From assembly GCF_032854445.1 (NCBI RefSeq), contig NC_088303.1:30079501-30143500 (forward strand): 64,000 nt of DNA, in the 5' to 3' direction. Numbering within the stretch: position 1 is the first letter of the stretch; each line of letters begins with the position of its first letter. Both the position numbers and the translations under genes were made by a program. Origin of the DNA: Liolophura sinensis. Lineage: Eukaryota > Mollusca > Polyplacophora > Chitonida > Chitonidae. This document shows positions 8,336 through 19,862 of the stretch, piece after piece. Below the pieces are notes generated by a model that was not told the DNA's origin, searched no databases, and worked only from the letters and a program-made list of their open reading frames with translations.

Positions 8336-11300
8336 AGAATTCCTAATTAAAAGTTGATTTACAAATTCACTAAGTACGTCAAAATAAAGTCTGTGTCATT
8401 TTTGTCGTTTAAAATTTAAATCTATTTCTTTAATGCGAAAAACTGACAGAAATGTCCGAAACAAATGTCAGAAATGTATCTTGTAGATCGATTTTGACGC
8501 CCGAAGACGTGGTCACTTGTCACAAATATGATCAATGACAGAATAATTTGACAGGTATTTTATACATTGGGTTGAAAAGGTGCGCGAACCATTCGGCTGA
8601 AATTGAAAGGAAATTGAAATATAATGAGATCAAACCTACTTAAATCGCTATTGAGACTTATGGTGTGAGAGGGTACGTGTAGTGCTTATATAGAGACAGT
8701 TGATTGATTACAGAGCGATAATAAACCTTTACCAAATACACTGATACAAACATACTGGTGAGCAAAGGTTAAAACCTGGAATCAAAATTCACCCACATGA
8801 CAAACTGACAGTTACCAGTCCTATACTGTATTGAGTGATGTGAAAATAAACCACAGTATAGATTTCAGGGCCATACCAACTATATATACTTTCTCTCTCT
8901 TATGTAAATTTAAGCTTTTAAATAAAGCGACAGTTGAATTCCTATAATCTGATTTGTGTCTGTAAAATTCATGTATGCGGGTGGTGTGGGTTGGGTTGGG
9001 TTGGGGTCGGGGTATGCGGGGGTGGTGGTGATTGAGATGAGATCCACATGTAGTTCTAAATATAAATAATAAACAATAAAGAAATATGTCTCCAAAACAC
9101 AATTCTTAGGCTTAGTCAACTACATGTATGTACATGTGACTTCATTTGTACATACACGAAATAGAAATACGTGTACATATATATACAGGCCAGTGAATAC
9201 ACAACACTCAGCTCTCTTGAAAAACTCTATGACGTTACACACGTCTCGGTAAATCGATCAGTTAATCAACCAATCAATTAATGAAATCAAACCAATCAAT
9301 CAGTCACTATCTTAATCAGTCTGTCAATCAAATGTGCATTGGATCTCAGGCCATACAGTCGCTGAGGGTGAACATGTACCAGTTGAATCCTCCTGAGGCG
9401 GTAACGATATAATGCTATGCGTTTGTTTATTTATCAATATTGCTGATTTATCCAATTTATTGAAAAGGTCGTATATGTTACATGACGGTTAATAAAGATT
9501 CATGCATTGGTGGGTCTGTGTGTATTTTTGGTGAATTTTGACAAACATCGTTCACGTCTATCAGTGTGATTCACGTGTATATGTGATACATAACGGTATT
9601 GATGTCCACCTGTTGGATGTGTCTTATATTATTGCCAGGACATCCACTACCTGGGAAACTTGTCTGCGATATTCCCGGACTTGATGGATTATCTTTGACA
9701 ATAACAAAGGGACTTGACAGACAACTTGTGTGTGGCCAGTGATTAACGACGATATGAAGACATAGTAAACCAGCTAATAATGATGGAGATGCCGTCAAAA
9801 TTTACTCAGATGGTCGCTTTTCGGAAGACTTCTCCAAAATTGTAACATCAATGCCCGCCGTCCGCAGCCCGCGGGCAAATCCGGTTGTGTGTATTATAGT
9901 GCCGTCTTTAGCTGGTTAGAAACTGAACGTAAGAGCCGCAAACACATGTTACACGACAAGAGCGAGCCGGTGGGTCAAAGAAGATCAAAGGGACGACTAA
10001 CAAAGGCCGATGTTTTCCGCCTTTAATTGAATAAATTGTCTCGTTAGCTAGTTAACCCTATAGACTTTATTGACCTTTCTTGGATTTGAGCAAGATGTCA
10101 CCCGTATACGACCTAGACGGGGAAGAAGGTCAACGGTGTTGTTAACTTTCGTACACGAAGAACTGTCTCCACTAACCAAAGGGGATACAGATAAAATAAA
10201 CCTTCACATTTCTTTGGCATGCGACTTCTTGTCTCCCTGAACAAGACCGCATTAGAATATAGCGTCACTGGTCTCCTCATTCCTTATGCAGAGATGGAGT
10301 ATCATGCCGTGACAGACCTGGAATAACTTTTTCTTGCTCCAGTTCTTCTCTGAAAAATAATTCACCCTGTCAAGGTATGAATTAATCATTCCATCAAATA
10401 TCAATTACATCGAATGGTTATTCAATGAGTCTATATATTCAATCAACCCAACAGCTAACGCTTCAATCAATCATCTTGGATCTGCTTTAAAATCTGTTTT
10501 ACCTTGCATAATTTAACACAGACGACATATAATTGAAATATCGCAAATATACAGCCCCTGCTACCGTTTGATACTGGTGCAATGACGTTAAACACCTTAT
10601 AGCGATAAAATAAAAATAAATGGCGGTACTATCGTTTAATTTTTTTATTTTTTTTTTGATTGTGCAAAGCGGAAGATAGATATGTGACTGTCTGTGTCAT
10701 ATATAACTGAGACATATAATCGCCATGCATGTAGAGACATGTATTTCAGCTTAACGAGTGCCCATCCTTTATGGTGAAAGTGAGGCACATGCAGCCAAAA
10801 TGTAGAATTCTACGGGCATGAGTTGGGCACGCAATGATTGACTGTTCGTCATTAATATCAGAAATTTCCATTAAACTAACGGAATGTCTTTGCCTGAAAT
10901 ATTAATGCTATAGCACTTCGTTGGCTATATTACTCAAACTATAGTTTTGGTATTTTTTGTGAACGATTGGATTTACTTAAGAGTGAGCGTATTAGCAAAT
11001 ACCTCCAATGGTGTTGTCTGTATCCCAGATTCCGTTGAGACATCGCCAGAAGTTTCATTGAATGAATAATTGACAATGCCTTTTAGTTTTACATCTTCAT
11101 TTAGACCCAAATCCAATAGTTTCCGGCCTTTATACTTGAAGGGATTTGTTATCATGGAGATGTATACTCAATTACATATTTATTGCAAGTTACATTTGAC
11201 TCTTGACAATATAAAACTGTGCGGAAAGTGTGGGAACGTGTGTCCAGAACGCAAATGGACGATATAGAAAAGGCTAATGCCAAACATTTCGGAAGATAGC

Positions 11301-14097
11301 CTATAGTTAGCCCCTTTGTCGATCACGCTTTTACGACCACGAGCTCAGAGGAGAAACCTTAGAAGCGTTACGTAACACCACAATGGCGACGTCAAGAGGT
11401 ATGATCGAACCATGATTGATGGCCATTTAATGATGAATGCTAAAGAACTTACTGTGTCTAGGCAGCGGCAGATTGAAATTCAATGAACTTGAAAAGCCAC
11501 TCACAGTCTCAATCACATACTTATTTAGGACATTTTCTAATCACATTTAAATCCGAGTTTTGACCGACTTAAACATGTTTGTACAGGTTCGGACCTCAGG
11601 CCAGGATTTTGGCTTTTTCAGTGGCCTCATACCTGATCCCCACAACAATAAGTCGTGTTTGCTTTCATAAATTGGATAGATTCTCTGGTAAACTGGACAG
11701 TTTTCTAGTCCTTTATCCACTCGAATTTCCCCATTTAACGAAAGCTTAACATCATTATTATTCTGTTGAGCTAGTGGTTTTTGAAGTTTTCCTCCGGAAG
11801 AAAATCCGTTATTGTTCAAAGACTACCGCACACGCATGCTTACTCGGAGTAAACCGTGGGTCGCCGTGTTTTAACTCTGTAAAGGTAATCCAGGCGGCGT
11901 CTTGATTTAATGATGATATGTACCGGTACCCAATGTATTTAATCCAGTTATACCAGTCTGAAAACAGCTACATACCGCAAAAACTGATAGGCATATACAT
12001 GTTAAAATGAAAACGGCTATTTGACCACTCTAATAGACATGTCACATGTTTTCTATAAAACACCACTGTTTTGCCGAAAACGATGGAAATGATTTACTGA
12101 AAACGTCAATGTCATAAAAAGAATGCCCGCCTGTGTTTTTACTAAAACGTATGCGTGTATAGTCCCACCATATACATGTAACGTGTTTATGGATAAGACA
12201 TCTGCGTTCAAATAAAAACAGCAAGGCGTTTGCACATTAATGCGCGTGTTTTTATAAATACATGTCACGCGTGGTTAATATTTACAGTGCATACATTGTT
12301 GTCGAGACGGTTTCGTTGGTTGACTCCAATTTCGCTAACACATGTATAACAATTCCATGCACAGCACTTAAATGCAGCAGTCTAAGATACAATATTTGCA
12401 GGAAAGCAAGGGCCTTGTCGTCTACGTCATTTTTTAGGATATATTTTTCAGTATACATTAACACACCCCAGAAAAAATTCAATAGTTTTGGACTTGTATC
12501 AATGGTACCTCGGCGAATTCGTAAGTCACATTTCTCGTAACTTTTTCCGTAACGCAAGCTGTCTAGGTCGTAGTGCCATAAGGCGATGTCATTTGCGAGA
12601 AGAAGATACGAAAAATTGATTTACGAAGTTTATTGAAAGTGACCCCAGGTATATAGGATCAAATTAATGTATACGCTATAAGTGTTTTTAAACTGACAAT
12701 TCAGAGAAGACAATTCCTTATGGTGTTAGCTCTGGTCTTTGTCATTATTGTTACTTTAAGATCCACCCTGTTGCTTTCAGTGGACACAGCTCAATTCCAT
12801 ATCCAGATCATAAACGGTTAAAATGCACGGTAGACAGGTTGTCTAGTGACCGGTCTAAAATAACACAACGGATCTCACAAGTCGGACACAATTTAAATCA
12901 ATTCTCGACTAAAATCCTCTTACAGTGTAGATAAACAAGGACAGAGACATTTGTCGGGAGCCGATGTATACAGACCCCAGTCACGCCTGATATGTCACGC
13001 TCCACGCATACTGATACAGCCATTCTGTATCACTGACGCGACATCGAGGCTGACGGTTGTCGGTCACGTGACATAACGTACCAATAGACGGACGAATTGC
13101 TTGACGTCTCTACGCGTGCTGTTATTGAAGACTTTATTTGAGCGTGAAGACTGTCTCCTATAAACCCAGACAGATCGAGGGAACAATTATGGTTGGCCAG
13201 TGTAAAGTCACCGTAGCATTTTATTAGCGATACTAAAGTCGCCAATCTTTTGCACAGAGGTAGTTCACAATCTCTGTATCAAAACAAAACGCAGACACCA
13301 TGCTGTAAGCGGGCAGTAACGGCTGGCGGAAAGATGTCTGGACATCAACAAGAATCGATTCTCCCAATTTGTCACCCAAACTGGAATGTAAACAAAGGTG
13401 TTGGTGGGCGAATTTATGTTTACAAACACGAAATGCTCAATGTATGAAATGTAGAAAGGCAGTTTGTCATTGTCATTATTTTCATAGGTTTTGTCTAAAA
13501 CTGAAATACTGTCTTGTATGTACTCCATGCGTTTTTCTGAAAGTAGAGCTTTTGGCATAAAACACATTTCCTTATGCATCGAATCCGACGTCTATCCCGT
13601 GTTGATGGTGAAAATATTGAATCTTTCCTTGATAAATATTGGTTGCTAAACAAAATGGTTCTTTGAATAGGTTTTACTCATGATGCGGCTACTTAATAGC
13701 TTATCCATATGCAAGGAAGGTTAGTTAGACTTACAAATGGTTGAAATCGATCAAAGTCTGGCACAAGATAGTGGTTAGAAACTCCGTCCTTACGGACACC
13801 CCTTTATAGAAAAGTATGTTTGAGTAGTAGCCCAGGGCAAAGAGAAGCTGGCGATGTAACCGTTTTAAAGGTACACTTCTACGCAGGAAAGAGTTATTGT
13901 ACATTTAAGAACAAATAAAGTTATTTTAAGTTTTCTGTTTCAATTAATAGTTAAAATTATAGTACGGACAAGCCCAGGAAGAGAACTGTGGGGGTACAAC
14001 CGTTGTAGAGCAAAAGCAAAAAGTTACAGTAAATTTTTATATTACAAAAAGTTATTTCAAGTACTCTCTTTCAGTTAATACAGTCAAACTATGCATG
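8336..14097. other. Gene-free stretch with simple repeats
   Basis: It holds a four-repeat G-tract (GGGTTGGGTTGGGTTGGGG, 8988-9006), a degenerate ATCA/GTCA-type repeat near 9255-9340, and a TGTGGGAA octamer at 11229-11236. Around 13.0-13.25 kb a unique stretch contains GGTCACGTGAC. Open frames up to 104 codons look random. No gene is supported. Confidence 0.4.
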
Positions 14098-14170
14098 CAT
14101 TGGGTTTTACGTCGAACTTAACAATTTTCAGTCATATGACGACGACGAGTCATTAGGTGTGTGTACATAT
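14098..14170 (-). repeat. SINE family B, 3' fragment
   Basis: On the - strand it has the family B end: a CGTCGTCGTCATATGACTGA-type motif, then AAATTGTTAAGTTCGACG. The 5' part is not recognisable. Confidence 0.6.
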
Positions 14171-16015
14171 ACTGTGTTATTGTACATATATTTCTGAACA
14201 TTTTTCGCCAAGTGTCTTTATTTTGCCGTTATAAATCATCTTTTGAGGCTATAATTATTGCAGATAATCCGTTGAGTAGATAAGATGATTTGGTACTGTT
14301 TTTATCAGGCAATCATGCAGGCGACGTATCATTCCATTAAAAGATAGTAAAAATAATGGACATGCTATATCTGAAAATGTGCAATGATTATGGTTCATTC
14401 TTCTTACATTCATTTTAATACGACATTTATTCGTGGGTCCTTAAGTCGAGCAATGGGGTATTTCAGCGCGGTTCTTAGAATGACGTAAAGGCGTGCCATG
14501 TGGGTCGTTTTACATGTTATGATATCTTCATGCTCTTCACTGCGGATTTACGTGTGCACACATAAACAAAGCCCCCACATTGGGTAGGGTTAATAACCTG
14601 ATTACTCTATCAAGACCCCGGAGTTTCCGGGAGGGGTCCAGCTCTCAGACAGCCTGGTATGGGAGGCGCTGGTTTGTTTGTTGGCTTAGATTTGACACTT
14701 CTCCTGCCCAGGGTGCAATGTCGTCGCGGGTATCACCCCACTGATCACTTGTCAGACTGTACAGTAATTAGGACTTATCGGCTCCCAGACACGCATTCCT
14801 TCCCAACCCATATAGTGTTTATCTCATTACTGGTCCGTGGGGTGGAGAGACTGGGCAGGGCACTGTCCCCACTGTGTGCTGTATCGCTTTGACTTTGGTC
14901 ACTTAAAGCTCGCGCCCAGCTTTCTTAACGCAAGCAATGAACACTTATCGCTGAAGAGGGCAAGATTGTCATAAATGTACATATCCGAGAAAAAATCTTG
15001 TAAATTTCACCTTGTCAGGGCGGCATCATTTCCGACTCTCACTTAACGACTTTTTGTTTGTGGTATCGCCTTTCTCAGGGTTACCCATATCGTAATTTGT
15101 GTACATATCTCATTTCAGCAACCACCATGTTTGCGCATTCTCATGGGAATCATGTTTCACAGTTTTCAATATAACAGCAAATTTAGACCCGGGATATTTT
15201 CTCGTTTTTGACAGTTGCAATAAACTCCATCTCAGCTGTCATTTGATGACATGCCGTATCTGACTTCCACATCTTTCTCGGAAAGTAACCCATAACGTTA
15301 ATAATTCTTCACCAGGGCCCTATTTAACGAAGGAACAAGGCCATTTTGTACATCTCATCCACCATAAAGAAAAGTAAACTGCAAAACTATAATTATACAC
15401 ACTGATCTTAATTAACGCGCCATTTTTATTCTTGTCTGCCACCATTGCTCACAAAATATTTAGTACCTATGTTCCGTAGTCGCACTTGGCATGCGCAGAG
15501 GACTTCATGCATCAATTCTCATTATGACTAACGTCAAAATTTTACACAAAAGCGGTAAACCATTATACCTTGAAATATCTTAACTCTCGGCGAGCTACAA
15601 ATTGGTAAATTCTTTGGTATTTGAGGTGAATCATTCTGATTATAGAAAAAGAGAAAGGTCACTGACAGAAAAGTACCTTAATTTAAAAACCTTATCCACC
15701 ATATTCACAAGCAGAGTAAGACGTATTCCATCAGCTGAAATACAAAATAATGTGCTTATTCCCAAAAAGTTTTTTATGCGGCTAGAAGCATGCAAAATAA
15801 AAACGGTGTAGTCATTATGCTTGAACTTGATACTTATTGAATGAGCCATGTATTTAGTGGATGTAGATAGTACTTTCACTTAGTATACTGTCTTTCTTGT
15901 TGATTATTTTTTTTAAGTGCTCTTCTTGCATATATCAATGGACTTGACACTGGACAATGGACCTTTTCAAGGAAGACCAGTCATTTCTGTTGGTTTCGGA
16001 TGAAGTGAGTAACCC
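14171..16015. other. Gene-free stretch with a GC-richer island
   Basis: About 14.56-14.90 kb is richer in GC than its surroundings and belongs to none of the repeat families here, so it could be regulatory. The rest is AT-rich. No gene is recognised. Confidence 0.35.
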
Positions 16016-16423
16016 TATATCGTGGTATGGGAATATAAATTCTGGGGTTGTTTAAGATTATATTTGTCTTGTAGAGTAATAGTTAATTTAAATCAACTGG
16101 GCTACAGTCTTCTTTTCTGTATAATTTTTCATGAAACGACTGCATCTCTCTCCTCTCAGCTGGTCTTGTGTAGTTATGGTACGTCCGTTTTGCCTTTCCA
16201 ATCTAGTTATCGCCTTTTATTCAGATACATTTTTGTTCCAACCTTAGCAAATATTTTGTGTTTTCCCCTTTCAACCCAATTGATTCTGACTGTAAGTTAC
16301 AATGTGATCTCTCTTTTTGTTTATGTTTATCAATCATTGTTTTGTTTCCTCAACAGTCTTTTTATTATGTTATTGTGCACATCTAAACCATACTCTAAGT
16401 GTCTTATCCAACAGGTCTCATAT

Positions 16424-16492
16424 TGTTCGCATTCCCTTCGCCCTGTTGTTCACATTCCCTTCGCTCTGTTGTTTACATTCTCTTCGCTCTGT
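16424..16492. repeat. 23-bp minisatellite, 3 copies
   Basis: Three units centred on CATTCCCTTCGCTCTGTTG start at about 16430, 16453 and 16476. They interrupt a stretch with unusually long + strand frames (157 and 170 codons in 16022-16911) that I do not accept as genes. Confidence 0.75.
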
Positions 16493-17099
16493 TGACCTTG
16501 AATCTGGCGAATACTATGAAATGGCGTCTACAAGATTTTCCATGCAATATTCTTGAGTATGGGGTTAATGAACAACACAAATCAAGAAATCAGATCAATA
16601 AATCAATCAGTTTATCATACACTATACAACTTTCCCATATACAGGTAGATTTAAATGCATTCAAATATTTAAATTATGAGGTGGAGTTTATGGCCACATT
16701 TATAGCACTGGGCTTCAAAGACGACACAGGAATTTTTTTCTTGAAATTTAACAAAATTCTTTGCACGTGTCTTGTAAAATGTGAACCAATTCATGGAATG
16801 AAATGTTACGACTGTAAATTATTGAAACGAACAAAAAAGAAAAAATGGCAACGTACTTCAGCAATATGCACAGTCCATAAAGGCCGCTTTAGAATTCAAC
16901 TATTAAAATGAAGGTAATTCCGTGCAACAGAACAAAAGCGAATATCTTTCAGTGACATTTTTCATCTGGCGATAACTTAATGTTGTGCCGAATTTTCCTT
17001 TGCAGAGAAGTAAAATTTATCTGACAAACAGTCATGAGCCATTGCTTTGTGAATGCCAAGTAATGTACAAGGATTTGTGGTAAAGCTATTAATCTGCAG

Positions 17100-17480
17100 A
17101 CGTGACTTACTGACGACATGTTAATCACTTTTCCATAAAGACGAAACCCCCGCCTTCACACACGTGTCGTGTCACAGGCCTTGACGGACCATTACCGGAC
17201 GATGTCCCGCCCGGGCCGCGCCGTCTTATCGCACGGAACAGCCCGCGTTGACAGCCGCATGACCGTAGTGCTCTGTCCGAAGAGACACTTGTCTGGCGCT
17301 ACTGACGCTGGGACAATTTAGTTAATTGAGAGATAAGGAGTCAGACTGGGCCTCCACTTTCTTCCCACATACCAGCCACATAAATCACGGATATCTAAAT
17401 AAATGGTACCAATTAAGACCCACTTTGTCGTTATCGCGGTGGCCAATCAGTGATAGAACTCACCACTGTGAGGAGTTTGA
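17100..17480. promoter_or_regulatory. GC-rich unique island, candidate cis-regulatory module
   Basis: This island in AT-rich surroundings has a perfect Su(H)-type site on the - strand (17362-17369), GATA-like AGATAAGG, homeobox-type TTAATTGAG and CAATTAAG cores, ACACGTGT, and a GGCCAATCAG CCAAT motif. It contains no repeat family and no long open frame. The regulatory role is inferred from motif density only. Confidence 0.35.
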
Positions 17481-18189
17481 CACACTCAAGTAAATCACTA
17501 TTTGAGAAATGAACCTTGTTTTTTTGAAAAATTACCCGAAAAAAGAGTGTTTTCATTTATTATAAATTATCGTCCTAAATGCCCTAATACACTATGCAAA
17601 AGAAATAGGATTAAGCAATGGGGATTTTATTATACAGCTGCGAAGTGTACATGTGTTATAATCAATCCCATTATATCTGGCGAAGGTCACTGATTTATTC
17701 CAGGCAATTCCGTTATCTTCACGCATTAACCTGAAAATAAAAATTAAAATGAAAATACTTGAGAGCCCAATAAATAAGTAGATAGCCAATGCCAGGAAAA
17801 GAGCCCCAGCATGATAGAATTACGCATAATTACGTGTATATAGCTTTCGCAAGCTGTCTTGATTATTAATGACAGATATTACCAATGGAACAACCATATT
17901 TGGTATGAAAAATGAATGACACCTGATATCAGCCTATATTTGTGCTTTGCCCATGGCCTACATGTACTGATATACAGTTAGGATGAGAAAAATATTTCGT
18001 GTTAAAAATGAATGACATGTTGGCATGAGCCTCTATTTGTGCCACTGTTTGTTCTTTGTCCTTATCCTTTGGATATAGTCATATTCAATATGCACCCTGC
18101 CTCCAGGTGGGGGCTCTGGTAATTTGGCGACATGACGTCACATAGTTCAGGCGTCAGTACTGACTAGCCTAGGCTCAATTGCGACCAAT

Positions 18190-18495
18190 AATAAGACGAC
18201 GAGGAGTCATCAGGTGTGTTTACATTTAGAGTCTACTGTGTCTTCTTGTGGCAGGGCGTACATGTGGACAAAATGCTGTCGTCATTGAAGTAGAATACTG
18301 AAGACACCAGACATGACACCCAACAGAATCGTATTATACTGATACCAGGCTAACCAGTCCTGTTTCAGTGCCGAGCATTCAGCGATGCAGCAACAACAGG
18401 CGATTTTAAAACCTTTGAGATGACCAAACTTGGGATTGATCTTTGATGACCAAACTTGGGATTGATCTTTGATATCTCGACTTTTAGATGGACGC
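18190..18495 (-). repeat. SINE family B copy with duplicated box B region
   Basis: On the - strand, a tRNA-like D-arm (GGTTAGAGCGTCC near 18490-18502) leads to AGATCAATCCC, a B-box-like motif, and then to the family B body with GTGTCATGTCTGGTGTCTTC. The region 18419-18470 is an exact 26-bp tandem duplication that doubles the B-box-like motif. The left part shows GACGACGAGGAGTCATCAGG, typical of the family's 3' region. Confidence 0.65.
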
Positions 18496-18574
18496 TCTAA
18501 CCAATAGGACAGAACCGGGTTTGATCCAAACTCTTCTGATTTCGAGGCCAACGCTCTAACCATTAAGCCACCGA
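18496..18574 (-). repeat. Second tRNA-like head next to the family B copy
   Basis: On the - strand it reads TGGCTTAATGGTTAGAG (A-box type) and, about 30 bases later, GTTTGGATCAAACC (B-box type). It has the layout of a tRNA or tRNA-derived SINE head and sits directly upstream of a second D-arm-like sequence. I cannot fold a complete functional tRNA from it, so I call it a repeat remnant. Confidence 0.5.
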
Positions 18575-18864
18575 AATGATCCGATCTATTCGTTGTCATG
18601 ACTTTTGAGGCTTGGAGAATTTGACAAAAATTGACTGACTGCATGCACCAGAGATCTTTGTCGTGAGGTTTGTCTGGTCTCCTTTGGGATGTGTCTGGTT
18701 TCCCCCTGGGTCTGCCTGGTTTCCTCCATAGACGTTTATAAACCTGACCGCCGTCCTGCAGTGTGGCGCGAATCATCATCCAAATACACGTGTAAATAAA
18801 TATGTGACACTGGTAGCGAAAAAAGGGACTGACAGTCACACAATCATACATCGACTAAATTTCT

Positions 18865-19108
18865 GGTCATACAAAAGACTTTAAGAATGGTACTTTTTGC
18901 TGTCTCGCTTGACGCCCAACACGGAGAGGGACTGGCTGGCCCGATGTCAGTATAATGCGACTGGGTGGGGTGTCATGTCTGTCTTGGGCATGATACTTTA
19001 GTGGTGGCAGCACTTTGGCGGCATGGACTCGTCCACAGTACATGTACACACACCTAATAACTCCTCGTCGGCACATGACTGAAAAATTGTCAAGTATGAC
19101 GTAACCTC
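18865..19108 (+). repeat. SINE family B copy (+)
   Basis: It shares GGTGTCATGTCTG, GGCATGGACTCGTCC and the 3' end CATGACTGAAAAATTGTCAA with the copy at 52.84-53.24 kb. It also shares that copy's 5' part (CATAC.AAAGACTTT.A.AATGGTAC). It lies in inverted orientation to the copy at 18190-18495. Confidence 0.7.
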
Positions 19109-19805
19109 ACACGTACACATATGTACATGCGGAATCATGACAAGATTCCATAGCCAGACCCAGATTTAATGGAGCTCTCCAGTGGTCCTCTTGTATCCAC
19201 ATAACTTCCAATGACACAGGTATCATACTTCATAACCATAGCCTGACATAGTCTACAAATCCCGTTGCTTTACATTTTATACTTACATAGACAGGGCTCA
19301 CATCTGGACTTCCTGTATGGTTGAGTGACTTTTGTTTTATTCAATATCCTTCAAGGACGTATCCCCGAAAGCGATGATAAACGCGTTAGAACTGAAATCA
19401 GAATTTTGAGATGATTAAAGCAGTGAGGTGAGCGGACTCAGCACGCTGATGTTATTTGACTGGCAGGAGACTTGTACTTACATAAATTGTTGGACAACAC
19501 TCTCTGGTCGTGATAGAGGGGAGATAACTCGTAACAATGATGCTGGCACACCTATATTCTAAATGTTAACATGTACCCAATCGTGACAGTCGATATAAAA
19601 TGTCAGATTGATAAATTCTTTAAATAACAAATGATATGCCCGGGCCACGCAGGTTTGATAAAGGACCTGGCCCCGGTATCACAAAGTGATCTTAGATGTA
19701 AGCCAAAATTTTAATCGTTACATTTGGTAAAAAGTGTCACGTGACAATAATCTCCCAGTGGCTCGTTTCAGGGCTTCAGAAAATTTATTTATTTACATAT
19801 ATTTA
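19109..19805. other. Gene-free stretch
   Basis: Unique sequence of mixed composition. No gene or repeat family is recognised. Confidence 0.4.
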
Positions 19806-19862
19806 TTTATTTGATTTGGCGTTTTACGCCGTACTCAAGAATATTTCACTTATTCGACGGCC
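19806..19862 (-). repeat. SINE family A, 3' fragment
   Basis: TTATTTGATTTGGCGTTTTA and TACTCAAGAATATTTCACTT match the reverse of the family A 3' end. Similarity stops at about 19862. Confidence 0.75.

Noticed and set aside
13382-13400. TGGAATGTAAA resembling the 5' part of miR-1
   Set aside because: The match stops after 11 bases and there is no hairpin around it.
18282-18851. A 189-codon - strand open frame
   Set aside because: Most of it lies across SINE family B, the tRNA-like head and a 26-bp tandem duplication. The encoded residues match no domain I know.
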